From Streptomyces sp. MBT53 (GTDB lineage Bacteria; Actinomycetota; Actinomycetes; Streptomycetales; Streptomycetaceae), in the NCBI RefSeq assembly GCF_016654115.1, contig NZ_JAEQAZ010000079.1, forward strand, positions 1-38,007: 38,007 bases of DNA, in the 5' to 3' direction. The position numbers and the translations under genes are program-made. A model generated the notes under the pieces. That model saw nothing but the letters and a program-made list of their open reading frames with translations. It was not told where the DNA came from and did not search any database. This document shows, in pieces, positions 14,708-22,664 of this stretch (the first letter of the stretch is position 1; each line of letters opens with the position of its first letter).

Positions 14708-15988
14708 TCAGGAAGCCGCGCTGCGCAGTCCGGGAAGGTTGATCTGCTCGGTCTCGTCGTGCGCCGTCAGGTCGATGACCTGGACCGCGCCGACGCCACG
14801 GGACCGCTCGTCGGCCGGCTTGAACTGCGCCTCGGCCTCCGCCTTGTGCACCGCCAGGGCCTCCTGGCCCACGACGTCGGCGAGATCCTCGTTCTGCACG
14901 GCGTCCATCTCGGCGGACGCCGCGCCCTTCTGCATGCCGAAGAAGTCGAACCCGCCCTCGATCGGCCGCCGTACGGGAGACGCCGGTACGACCGCCACCG
15001 CGGTCGGCACGGTGAAGTGGCCCGAGGGATGCGCGGGTTGGGCGGACTTCGCGGCCGGGGGTACGGCGGCCGCGTGCTCATGCCCGTCGACCGCCTCGGG
15101 CTTCCCCTCCGCCTCGTCCTCCTGCGCGGCCTCCGACTCGGCCGCGGGGCCGCCGGTGGCCTCCACCGGGGCGGGCTCGGCCGACGCGGAGTCGTCGTCC
15201 TTCGGCGCGGGCGCCGCCGGCTCGGCGTCGTCGTCGAGCCGCACCAGTGCCGCCTGCGCCCGCAGGAACAGCTTGGACCCCTCCGGGGAGAACACCGGTG
15301 AAGTCGCCGGCTTCTTCTCCGCGACGGCCTCGGACTCCTCGTCGGCGTCCTCGGTCCCGTCGGTCCCGTCCTCGGCGTCCGTCCCGGACTCGACCGGGGC
15401 AGCCACAGCCTCGGTGTCGTCCGTCTCGGCGTCGTCCTCGTCGTCCTGGAGATCCACGAGGTCCAGGTCCATGTCCGCCGGGACCTCGTCGTCGTCCGCC
15501 GGAACGGGCGGCAACGCGTGCGTGGCGGGGTCCGCGGCCTCTATCTCCAGCAGGCGGCGGCCCTCCAGGGCGCTGGCGCGCTCGGTCTCCGCCGTGGCGT
15601 ACCGGCGCAGCAGTGCCGCGTGTTCGTTGCGCAGTCCCGCGAGCTCCGTGCGCTTGGCGCGCAGCTTGTGCTCCAGCTTGACGCGCAGTTCGCGCGACTC
15701 GTCGAGGTCGGACTCGAGTTCGGCGAGCCGCTCCTCGTAGCGCCACTCGTCGCTGGTACGCGCGCGTACCAGGTCGGCGACCTGCTTGCCCGCCTGAGTG
15801 TCCCAGCGGCGCATGACGGCCGCCCCGACGAGCGCGGTCGCGGCGGCTATCGCGGCGACTATGCGCAGCGCGGCGGCTTGCGAGAAGACCCACGGCCCGA
15901 AGGCGCAGACGAGCGACACGCCTGCGATCGCCGAGGGTGGCAACAGCCGGTGCAACGGCGGGGAATGGCGGTGACGTCCACGTGGCAT
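14708..15988 (-). CDS. Hypothetical membrane protein with coiled coil and acidic disordered tail
   Basis: I do not recognise a named family. The 426-residue protein has a basic start (MPRGRHRH), two transmembrane segments (about 18-60), a highly charged coiled coil (about 65-145, heptad-like Leu/Ala with many Glu, Arg and Lys), then a long low-complexity region rich in Ala, Asp, Glu and Pro. The last 100 residues are more ordered and end GLRSAAS. It suggests a cytoplasmic scaffold tethered to the membrane. In M. tuberculosis an alanine-rich membrane protein gene sits between folK/DUF3180 and the DUF2520 gene; this may be its counterpart, but I cannot prove it. The ATG at 15988 lies 7 nt after TAAGTT. 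Confidence 0.8.
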   Translation of the reverse strand: MPRGRHRHSPPLHRLLPPSAIAGVSLVCAFGPWVFSQAAALRIVAAIAAATALVGAAVMRRWDTQAGKQVADLVRARTSDEWRYEERLAELESDLDESRELRVKLEHKLRAKRTELAGLRNEHAALLRRYATAETERASALEGRRLLEIEAADPATHALPPVPADDDEVPADMDLDLVDLQDDEDDAETDDTEAVAAPVESGTDAEDGTDGTEDADEESEAVAEKKPATSPVFSPEGSKLFLRAQAALVRLDDDAEPAAPAPKDDDSASAEPAPVEATGGPAAESEAAQEDEAEGKPEAVDGHEHAAAVPPAAKSAQPAHPSGHFTVPTAVAVVPASPVRRPIEGGFDFFGMQKGAASAEMDAVQNEDLADVVGQEALAVHKAEAEAQFKPADERSRGVGAVQVIDLTAHDETEQINLPGLRSAAS

Positions 15989-16082
15989 GGCCAGAAACTT
16001 ACCGCGCGTAGGCGAATCATGGTGCCCCGCCCGGTAAAAACACAGCCACTCCTATTCCCTCACCTCAGTCGAACGGTCACTT

Positions 16083-17204
16083 TCAGCCGTTACCGAGCCG
16101 TCCGCTCAACCACTCCAGGGTCGCCGGGATCTCCCGTCGCCAGGTGTTGAAGTTGTGGCCGCCGCTGTCCAGGATGATCGACGCGATACGGGTGGAGTTG
16201 TTGGCCTTCACCTTGTCGATGAATTTCAAGGTGTCCTTGTAGTTGTGCTCCCCGGCCTTGCTGCTGGTGACGAGCAGTGAGGTGTCGGGCGCGGGCCGGT
16301 GCTTGAGGTACCACCACAGGTTCGCCTCGTTCCGCAGCGTCTCGTCGCCCTGGAAGAGGTCACCGGTGGTGGGGTCGGTCGGCGCCTTGTAGTACGGCGA
16401 GAGGCCCGCGCCCGCCGCGTACACCCCGGGGTGGTGCATGGCGAGTTTCAGGGCGCAGTAACCGCCCGTGGAATCACCGACGATGCCCCAGCTCCCGGGT
16501 TTTCTGCCCACCCTGTAGTGGGCCGTCACGGCGTCCGGGAGGTCCTTGGCGAAGAAGGACTCGGTCCGCGGTCCGCCCGGGACGTCCACGCACTCCGTGT
16601 CGCGCGGCGGCGCCACCGTGGGCCGCAGCATCACCAGGATCATCGGCCGCATCCGGCCGCTCCTGGCCAGTTGCAGTGCCGTACGCGGGTAGTTGAGCTT
16701 GTCGACGAGCGCCTGGGCGGTGCCCGGGTACCCCGTGAGGACGACCGTCGCCGGGAACGTGCGGGTGCGGTACCGCGGCTGGAAGTACTCCGGCGGCAGA
16801 TAGACGTACGCCGGGGTGGCGATGTGGGTCGTACGGCCGACTATGTCGACGCGCTGCACCTGGCCCACGCTGCTCGGCAGGGAGGCGCCGCCCGGGGCGT
16901 CCACCCGCCGGGTGCCGACCACGTGGAGCGGGCCGCGGAGTCCCGTGTGGTCGACGACCACGCCCTGGTCGGTCTCCCGGCCGAACAGGTCGGACCAGCT
17001 GGCGTAGAACCCGAAGGCCTGGTTGGCGCCGAGGCCGACCGAGGCGAAGAGCACCAACTGCGTTGCCAGCAGCAGGCCGACGCGCCCGCTGACGGCCCGC
17101 CAGTTCCGCCGGGCAAGCCGCGGCCACAGCCATACCGTGCCGACGAACAGCAGCACGGCGCACACGAACGCCAGTGCCAGCACTTTGTTGCTCGTGAGTC
17201 CCAT
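16083..17204 (-). CDS. Membrane-anchored alpha/beta-hydrolase esterase
   Basis: A 373-residue protein. Two hydrophobic segments (about 7-28 and 43-65) are followed by an extracellular alpha/beta-hydrolase domain of the esterase D/antigen 85 type. The nucleophile motif is GDSTGG at 243-248 with S245; the likely catalytic histidine is H350 in GGHNFNTW. PAYVYLPPEYF (131-141) is typical of the start of the domain. It could be a lipid or cell-wall ester hydrolase or an acyltransferase; streptomycetes do not make mycolates, so an Ag85 role is not expected. The ATG at 17204 has GGGGA 6 nt before it. It is divergent from the lysyltransferase gene. Confidence 0.85.
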   Translation of the reverse strand: MGLTSNKVLALAFVCAVLLFVGTVWLWPRLARRNWRAVSGRVGLLLATQLVLFASVGLGANQAFGFYASWSDLFGRETDQGVVVDHTGLRGPLHVVGTRRVDAPGGASLPSSVGQVQRVDIVGRTTHIATPAYVYLPPEYFQPRYRTRTFPATVVLTGYPGTAQALVDKLNYPRTALQLARSGRMRPMILVMLRPTVAPPRDTECVDVPGGPRTESFFAKDLPDAVTAHYRVGRKPGSWGIVGDSTGGYCALKLAMHHPGVYAAGAGLSPYYKAPTDPTTGDLFQGDETLRNEANLWWYLKHRPAPDTSLLVTSSKAGEHNYKDTLKFIDKVKANNSTRIASIILDSGGHNFNTWRREIPATLEWLSGRLGNG

Positions 17205-17299
17205 GAACTGTCCCCGCCTGCGCTTTCCGCCCTGGCGGCACGCAAGTTTCGCGTGCGTTTGCCTTGGGCTTTCCACTGCCTTTGAACCGGCTTTTCGCT

Positions 17300-17320
17300 G
17301 GGGAAGGAACCTCCTTCCCC
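17300..17320. promoter_or_regulatory. 9-bp hairpin in the divergent esterase/lysyltransferase gap
   Basis: GGGGAAGGA (17300-17308) and TCCTTCCCC (17312-17320) form a perfect stem with a 3-nt loop. It lies 95 nt upstream of the esterase start and 85 nt before the lysyltransferase start. It may be a shared operator. It also carries an anti-Shine-Dalgarno-like TCCTTCC, so an RNA role is possible. Confidence 0.35.
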
Positions 17321-17404
17321 TAGACACCGTCCTAGAGGGCGCAATGTCGCCGGATGCCCGAATCGGGCCCGGATCCAAGGTCTCTCGCAGAACTACGGGA
17401 TGCG

Positions 17405-19240
17405 ATGTCTGTCAGGATAGATGGGGAATTGTCGGGTGGGGTTCCGAGCCGGTCAGGCCGGGTCCGGCGCATAGTCCGAGGTCCGCGCCCCGAGGTCGTT
17501 CCCACGCTCGTCGCCAGGGCCTGCGCCCTCGTCGGCCTGCTGGACATCGCCGCGGGGGTGTTCCCGCGCTTCCGGCACAGCCGTATGCACACCATGGCGG
17601 AGGTGCTGCCGGGTGCGCTCGGCCCCTTCGCCGCCGCGCTCTCGCTCAGCGCCGGTGTACTGCTGCTGCTCCTCGCGCACGGGCTCAGGCGGCGCAAGCG
17701 CCGCGCCTGGCGGGCCGCGGTGGCGCTGCTGCCGGCGGGCGCGGTGGCGCAGTTCGCGTACCGGCACTCGGTCATAGGAGTCGTCATCTCGGCCGCGCTG
17801 CTCGCACCGCTGCTGATGCACCGCGACGAGTTCCGCGCGCTGCCCGACCCGCGCAGCAGGTGGCGCGCGCTCGCCAACTTCGTGCTCATGGGCGCCGGTT
17901 CCCTCGTCCTCGGACTGGTCATCGTCAGCGTCCACTCCAAGCGCATGGTCGGCGACCCGAGCCTGGCCGACCGGATCAGTCACGTCCTGTACGGCCTGTT
18001 CGGCTTCGAGGGACCCGTCGACTACGAGGGCAGCACCTCCTGGACGGTCGCCTTCTCCCTGGGCGCCCTGGGGCTGCTCACCGCCGTGACGACGATCTAC
18101 CTCGCGTTCCGGCCCGAACACCCCGCCGCGCGGCTCACTCCTGAGGACGAGACGCAGCTGCGCGCCCTCCTGGAGAAGCACGGCCGCCGCGACTCGCTCG
18201 GCCACTTCGCGCTGCGCCGCGACAAGGCCGTCGTCTTCTCGCCCAGCGGCAAGGCGGCGGTGACGTACCGCGTCGTCTCCGGGGTGATGCTCGCCAGTGG
18301 TGACCCCATCGGCGACGTGGAGGCCTGGCCGGGCGCCATCGAGCGGTTCATGGACGAGGCGAAGGCCCACTCCTGGACGCCGGCCGTCATGGGCTGCTCC
18401 GAGACCGGTGGCGAGGTGTGGACCCGCGAGACCGGCCTCGACGCCCTCGAACTCGGCGACGAGGCGGTGGTGGACGTGGCGGATTTCTCGCTCGCCGGGC
18501 GCGCGATGCGCAACGTGCGCCAAATGGTGAAGCGCATCGAGCGGGCCGGCTACGAAACCCGGGTACGGCGTGTACGTGACGTCAGCGAGGGCGAGCTGGA
18601 GCGGATCCGGCTCGCCGCGGAGGCCTGGCGCGGCACCGACACCGAACGCGGCTTCTCCATGGCGCTGGGCCGCATCGGCGACCCCGCCGACGGCGACTGC
18701 TTCGTCGCGACCGCCCACAAGGCCGACGAACAGCCGGGCGAGTTCGGCGACCTGAAGGCGATCCTGCACTTCGTGCCCTGGGGCACCGACGGCATGTCCC
18801 TGGACCTGATGCGCCGCGACCGCGCGGCCGACCCGGGGATGAACGAACTGCTGATCGTCGCCTCCCTCCAGGCGGCACCGAAACTCGGCATCACGCGCGT
18901 GTCGCTCAACTTCGCGATGTTCCGCGCGGCCCTCGCCCGCGGCGAGAAGATCGGCGCGGGCCCCGTGCTGCGGGCCTGGCGCGGGCTGCTGGTCTTCCTG
19001 TCACGCTGGTTCCAGATCGAGTCCCTGTACAAGTTCAACGCCAAGTTCCAGCCCCGCTGGGAGCCGCGCTTCGTCGTCTACCGCGCCTCCGGCGACCTCC
19101 CCCGCATCGGCTTCGCCGCGATGCAGGCCGAGGGCTTCGTCAACCTCGCCCTCCCCCTGCCCCGCTTCCTCCGCCGCCGCAAGGCCGTGGCTCCGGCCTG
19201 CGCCCACGGGCTCGCGGAACGGGATGTGCGGGCCGCTTGA
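17405..19240 (+). CDS. Phosphatidylglycerol lysyltransferase domain protein (MprF/LysX type)
   Basis: A 611-residue membrane protein. Four to six transmembrane segments occupy roughly residues 35-235. The C-terminal 350 residues are the GNAT-fold domain (DUF2156/LPG synthase C) that transfers an aminoacyl group from tRNA to a lipid. It shows RRDKAVVFSPSGKAAVTYRVVSG, MLASGDPIG, FSLAGRAMRNVRQMVKRIERAGY and SLNFAMFRAALARGE. Mycobacterial LysX carries a fused lysyl-tRNA synthetase; this one does not. The donor amino acid is unknown. Lipid aminoacylation protects against cationic peptides. The start is uncertain: ATG 17405 (MSVRIDG) or ATG 17354. Codons before about 17460 are unusually A/T-rich at third positions. 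Confidence 0.87.
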   Translation: MSVRIDGELSGGVPSRSGRVRRIVRGPRPEVVPTLVARACALVGLLDIAAGVFPRFRHSRMHTMAEVLPGALGPFAAALSLSAGVLLLLLAHGLRRRKRRAWRAAVALLPAGAVAQFAYRHSVIGVVISAALLAPLLMHRDEFRALPDPRSRWRALANFVLMGAGSLVLGLVIVSVHSKRMVGDPSLADRISHVLYGLFGFEGPVDYEGSTSWTVAFSLGALGLLTAVTTIYLAFRPEHPAARLTPEDETQLRALLEKHGRRDSLGHFALRRDKAVVFSPSGKAAVTYRVVSGVMLASGDPIGDVEAWPGAIERFMDEAKAHSWTPAVMGCSETGGEVWTRETGLDALELGDEAVVDVADFSLAGRAMRNVRQMVKRIERAGYETRVRRVRDVSEGELERIRLAAEAWRGTDTERGFSMALGRIGDPADGDCFVATAHKADEQPGEFGDLKAILHFVPWGTDGMSLDLMRRDRAADPGMNELLIVASLQAAPKLGITRVSLNFAMFRAALARGEKIGAGPVLRAWRGLLVFLSRWFQIESLYKFNAKFQPRWEPRFVVYRASGDLPRIGFAAMQAEGFVNLALPLPRFLRRRKAVAPACAHGLAERDVRAA

Positions 19241-19246
19241 CCGGCC

Positions 19247-19304
19247 GGGCCGGTCCGAGCGCGCACCCCGCCTCCGCGCGGGGCGCGATCCCTCGGACCG
19301 GCCC
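19247..19304 (+). terminator. Long two-part hairpin after the lysyltransferase gene
   Basis: GGGCCGGTCCGAG (19247-19259) and CTCGGACCGGCCC (19292-19304) pair perfectly over 13 bp. The enclosed loop holds a second G+C-rich stem around CCCCGC/GCGGGG. It starts 6 nt after the stop codon and ends in CCTTTGC, a weak T-run. It is a strong candidate terminator that isolates folP from upstream transcription. Confidence 0.75.
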
Positions 19305-19368
19305 CTTTGCATTCAGAGCATTCGGCCCGCAGGACCGTCGCCCCTCCCCCAAGGCCTACGCTGAACGC

Positions 19369-20277
19369 ATGAGCAAGCAGAGCGGGCGCGGGCGCGTCAC
19401 GGGTCTTCCCGAATGGGACCGGTGCGCGGTCATGGGGGTCGTGAACGTCACCCCTGATTCCTTCTCCGACGGCGGTCGCTTCTTCGACACCACGGCCGCG
19501 GTCAAGCGCGGCCTCGGCCTGGTCACCGAGGGCGCCGACCTCGTGGACGTCGGCGGCGAGTCCACCCGCCCCGGCGCCACCCGCGTCGACGAGGCGGAAG
19601 AACTCAAACGCGTCATCCCCGTGGTGCGCGGTCTCGCCTCCGAGGGCGTCACCGTCTCCGTCGACACCATGCGCGCCTCCGTCGCCGAACAGGCCCTCAC
19701 CGCCGGCGCCGCCCTGGTCAACGACGTCAGCGGCGGCCTCGCCGACCCCGCGATGATCCCGGTCGTCGCCGCCTCGGGCGCCCCCTTCGTCGTCATGCAC
19801 TGGCGCGGCTTCCTGGAGGGCGGCAACGTCAGGGGCGTCTACGGCCACGTCGTCACCGAAGTCGTCGACGAGCTGCACGCGCGCGTGGAGGCCGTTCTCG
19901 CCGGAGGCGTCGCCCCCGACCGGATCGTCGTCGACCCGGGCCTCGGCTTCTCCAAGGACGCCGAGCACGACCTCGTCCTCCTCGCCCACCTCGACCGGCT
20001 GCTCGGCCTCGGCCACCCCCTGCTCGTCGCCGCCTCCCGCAAGCGGTTCCTCGGCCATGTCCTCGCCGGCCCCGAGGGAGCGCCCCCGCCCGCGCGCGAG
20101 CGCGACGCCGCCACCGCCGCCGTCTCCGCGCTCGCGGCGCACGCCGGCGCATGGGCGGTGCGCGTCCACGAGGTGCACGCCACCGCGGACGCCGTACGCG
20201 TCGCCCGCGCCGTCGAGGGAGCGCGCGCCCTCGGCGCCCGCCCGGCCTCGCGCACCGGCTCCGAGGGAGCCCGGTGA
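19369..20277 (+). CDS. folP: Dihydropteroate synthase
   Basis: It condenses 6-hydroxymethyl-dihydropterin diphosphate with p-aminobenzoate to dihydropteroate and is the sulfonamide target. The 302-residue protein has GVVNVTPDSFSDGG (loop 1), DVGGESTRPGA (loop 2), VNDVSGG, VVDPGLGFSK and AASRKRFLG, covering the pterin and pABA sites. The ATG at 19369 lies 6 nt after TACGCT, a leaderless arrangement; no ribosome site is seen. It heads the folP-NTF2-folB-folK-DUF3180 unit, and its stop overlaps the next start (GTGA). Confidence 0.95.
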   Translation: MSKQSGRGRVTGLPEWDRCAVMGVVNVTPDSFSDGGRFFDTTAAVKRGLGLVTEGADLVDVGGESTRPGATRVDEAEELKRVIPVVRGLASEGVTVSVDTMRASVAEQALTAGAALVNDVSGGLADPAMIPVVAASGAPFVVMHWRGFLEGGNVRGVYGHVVTEVVDELHARVEAVLAGGVAPDRIVVDPGLGFSKDAEHDLVLLAHLDRLLGLGHPLLVAASRKRFLGHVLAGPEGAPPPARERDAATAAVSALAAHAGAWAVRVHEVHATADAVRVARAVEGARALGARPASRTGSEGAR

Positions 20278-20777
20278 GCGCCCCCCACACCGACGTCGAG
20301 CAGGTCGAACTCGCCAACACGGCGTTCTACGAGACCCTGGAGCGCGGCGACTTCGACGAGCTGTCCGACCTCTGGCTCACCCCGGCCGACCTGGGCGTCG
20401 ACGAGGAGTACCACGACCCGGCGGACACCGGCGTGATCTCCTGCGTGCACCCGGGCTGGCCGGTGCTCACCGGACGCGGCGAGGTTCTGCGGTCGTACGC
20501 GCTGATCATGGCGAACACCGAGTACATCCAGTTCTTCCTGACCGACGTGCATGTCTCGGTGACCGGCGACACCGCGCTGGTCACCTGTACGGAGAACATC
20601 CTCAGCGGGGGCCCGGCCCCCGACGACAGCGACGAACTCGGCCCGCTCGTCGGCCAGCTCGTGGTCGCCACGAACGTGTTCCGGCGCACCCCCGAGGGCT
20701 GGAAGCTCTGGTCGCACCACGCGTCCCCGGTGCTGGCCGAAAACGACGAGGACGAAAGCGACGAGTCACCCTCCTGA
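20274..20777 (+). CDS. NTF2-like (SnoaL-type) protein inside the folate operon
   Basis: A 167-residue protein with the cone-shaped NTF2 pattern: VELANTAFYETLERGDFDELSDLWL at the start, VHPGWPVLTGRGEVLRSYALIM in the middle, and VVATNVFRRTPEGWKLWSHHASP near the end. The last 15 residues are acidic. Members of this fold bind small ligands or act as enzymes; no catalytic role can be assigned here. The GTG start overlaps the folP stop, so it is translationally coupled to folP. A role in pterin handling is suggested only by position. Confidence 0.85.
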   Translation: MSAPHTDVEQVELANTAFYETLERGDFDELSDLWLTPADLGVDEEYHDPADTGVISCVHPGWPVLTGRGEVLRSYALIMANTEYIQFFLTDVHVSVTGDTALVTCTENILSGGPAPDDSDELGPLVGQLVVATNVFRRTPEGWKLWSHHASPVLAENDEDESDESPS

Positions 20778-20937
20778 GTGGGGCAGCGCCCCTCCGGGTA
20801 CTCGTCGGGACCAAGAAGTGGTTGGAATCACGAACCGGCGGGTAGGGGCGGCTACCGACCCATGAGCCGCCGGGTTCCCCGGGGGAAACGGTCGGCGAAA
20901 CCTGCGGGCCCGGACGGCGACCGTGCCCTCGCGGCCC

Positions 20938-20964
20938 GGCACTGTCAGTGCCCGCAGGTAGATT
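20938..20964 (+). promoter_or_regulatory. Palindrome and candidate -10 box upstream of folB
   Basis: The 258-bp gap between the NTF2-like gene and folB holds a 15-bp palindrome GGCACTG-T-CAGTGCC (20938-20952), followed 6 nt later by TAGATT (20959-20964), a fair -10 hexamer. No clear -35 is seen. This suggests that folB-folK-DUF3180 also have their own promoter, with the palindrome as a possible operator. Elsewhere in the gap only a small GGGGC-AGC-GCCCC hairpin just after the NTF2 stop was noted. Confidence 0.4.
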
Positions 20965-21035
20965 CGTTCGAGGCCGGTGTACCGCCCGCACCCGGTACGA
21001 ACCGGCCACCACCGACGATTGCAGGAGTGATTCGC

Positions 21036-21395
21036 GTGGATCGTGTCGCGCTGAGCGGCCTCAAGGCCCGCGGGTACCACGGCGTGTTCCCGAAGGAGCG
21101 CGAGGAGGGCCAGACCTTCATCGTGGACCTCGTCCTGGGCCTGGACACCCGGCCTGCCGCAGCCGACGACGACCTGACGAAGACCGTGCACTACGGCATC
21201 GTGGCCGAGGAGGTCGTGGCCGTCGTCCAGGGCGAGCCGGTCAACCTCATCGAGACCCTCGCCGAGCGCATCGCGCAGACCTGCCTGAAGCACGAAGGGG
21301 TGGAGGAGGTCGAGGTGCGCGTCCACAAGCCGGACGCCCCGATCACCGTCCCCTTCGACGACGTGACCGTCACCATCACCCGGAGCCGAGTATGA
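21036..21395 (+). CDS. folB: Dihydroneopterin aldolase
   Basis: It cleaves 7,8-dihydroneopterin to 6-hydroxymethyl-dihydropterin and glycolaldehyde. The 119-residue protein is full length, with the FolB signatures LSGLKARGYHGVFPKEREEGQTF, the central TVHYGIVAEEV and NLIETLAERIA, and the C-terminal VRVHKPDAPI. E and K residues of the pterin site are in place. The GTG at 21036 follows AGGAG by 8 nt. The stop overlaps the folK start (ATGA). Confidence 0.95.
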   Translation: MDRVALSGLKARGYHGVFPKEREEGQTFIVDLVLGLDTRPAAADDDLTKTVHYGIVAEEVVAVVQGEPVNLIETLAERIAQTCLKHEGVEEVEVRVHKPDAPITVPFDDVTVTITRSRV

Positions 21396-22003
21396 CCTTC
21401 TCGTTCACCGAGAGTCACAGCGACCCGACCGTCCAGCCGGTACCCGCCTCCGTAGTACGGCAGGTGGACGCCGCCGACACCACCCTCAGCAACCCCAAGC
21501 GCGCCGTCATCTCCATCGGCGCCAACCTGGGCAACCGCCTGGAGACCCTCCAGGGCGCCATCGACGCCCTGGAGGACACCCCCGGCGTCCGCATCAAAGC
21601 CGTGTCACCCGTCTACGAGACGGAGCCCTGGGGCGTCGAGCCCGGCAGCCAGCCCTCGTACTTCAACGCGGTCGTCGTCCTCAAGACCACCCTGCCCCCG
21701 TCGTCCCTGCTGGAGCGGGCGCACGCGGTCGAGGAGGCCTTCCACCGGGTCCGCGAGGAGCGCTGGGGCGCGCGCACCCTCGACGTCGACATCGTCGCGT
21801 ACGCCGATGTCGTCTCCGACGACCCCGTGCTGACGCTCCCCCACCCGCGCGCCCACGAACGGGCCTTCGTGCTCGTCCCCTGGCACGACGTGGAACCCGA
21901 GGCGCAGTTGCCCGGCCACGGCCCGGTCGCCGCCCTCCTGGACGACATCGCCCGTGACGGGGTCGCGCCCCGCAAGGACCTGGAACTCCGGCTGCCCGAG
22001 TAG
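21392..22003 (+). CDS. folK: 6-hydroxymethyl-7,8-dihydropterin pyrophosphokinase
   Basis: It transfers diphosphate from ATP to 6-hydroxymethyl-dihydropterin, giving the FolP substrate. The HPPK core begins at about residue 37 (RAVISIGANLGNR), with SPVYETEPWG, YFNAVVVLKT, ERWGARTLDVDIVAY and LPHPRAHERAFVLVPW all present. A 35-residue N-terminal extension, absent from E. coli FolK, looks unstructured. The start is the ATG within the folB stop codon; a shorter start cannot be excluded, since the coupled start makes the extension rather than the core. Confidence 0.94.
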   Translation: MTFSFTESHSDPTVQPVPASVVRQVDAADTTLSNPKRAVISIGANLGNRLETLQGAIDALEDTPGVRIKAVSPVYETEPWGVEPGSQPSYFNAVVVLKTTLPPSSLLERAHAVEEAFHRVREERWGARTLDVDIVAYADVVSDDPVLTLPHPRAHERAFVLVPWHDVEPEAQLPGHGPVAALLDDIARDGVAPRKDLELRLPE

Positions 22004-22062
22004 TCGTTAAGGTCGAGACGACCACTACGCCCGGACAGGGCACGGGGAGCTGAAGGAACACC

Positions 22063-22551
22063 GTGAGAGAGCTGCGGATCAGGGTGCTGGCCGGCGTGTT
22101 CGTCATCGCCGGAGTGCTGTCCTGGGCGGGTGCGCGACTGTGGAGCGCGGTGGGGACCCTGCCCAGTGTCCCGCTGGCCGCGCCCGTCGTCCTCGCCGTG
22201 ATCGCCGTCGTCCTGCTGGCCACGGCGCTCTCGCTGCGCGCCCGCCTCAAGGCACAGCGCGAGCGCCGCCCCGGCGCCAAGGGGGTCGACCCCCTGATGG
22301 CCGCCCGCGCGGTCGTCTTCGGCCAGGCCAGCGCCCTGGTCGCCGCCCTCGTCGCCGGCATGTACGGCGGCACGGGCGCCTACCTCCTGGAGTCACTGGA
22401 CATCCCCGCCCGCCGCGACCAGGCCATCTACGCCGGCTTCTCGGTCCTCGCGGGCATCGCGGTCATAGCGGCGGCGATCTTCCTGGAGCGCGTCTGCAAG
22501 CTGCCCGAGGACGACGACAACAACACGGCGGGGGCGACGCCGGTCACGTGA
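22063..22551 (+). CDS. DUF3180 membrane protein
   Basis: A 162-residue protein with four hydrophobic segments (about 8-27, 38-58, 82-104 and 124-143) and a short acidic tail. It matches the DUF3180 family, which follows folK in actinobacteria, including M. tuberculosis. The function is unknown; the constant link with folate genes hints at transport or membrane anchoring of the pathway, without proof. The GTG at 22063 has GAAGGA 5 nt upstream. It is the last gene of the plus-strand folate unit. Confidence 0.88.
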   Translation: MRELRIRVLAGVFVIAGVLSWAGARLWSAVGTLPSVPLAAPVVLAVIAVVLLATALSLRARLKAQRERRPGAKGVDPLMAARAVVFGQASALVAALVAGMYGGTGAYLLESLDIPARRDQAIYAGFSVLAGIAVIAAAIFLERVCKLPEDDDNNTAGATPVT

Positions 22552-22571
22552 TGGGACAGCGCCGGTCGCTT

Positions 22572-22664
22572 GAGCGCCCCGAAAGGGGCGCGGGGCTGTG
22601 TCGATGTGCGACTCCGCCGCGTGGGCGCGACCAGCCACAACGGGGCCGCACCCGACAGACGACC
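22572..22664 (+). repeat. Interspersed repeat, copy A, with terminator hairpin
   Basis: An element that starts with the hairpin GCGCCCC-GAAA-GGGGCGC-like stem at 22574-22590 and runs on through GCGGGGCTGTGTCGA, CTCCGCCGCGTGGGCGCG and ACCAGCCACAA. A second copy, inverted, lies at 32757-32850; by eye the two agree at about 80% or more. It fills the whole gap between the DUF3180 gene (plus) and the folE stop (minus). It probably ends transcription from one or both sides. Similar GC-rich units are common in Streptomyces genomes. Confidence 0.75.

Noticed and set aside
17354..17404. Upstream ATG at 17354 as the start of the lysyltransferase
   Set aside because: Possible, but the 17 added codons are rich in rare third-position A/T and have no ribosome site; kept only as an alternative.
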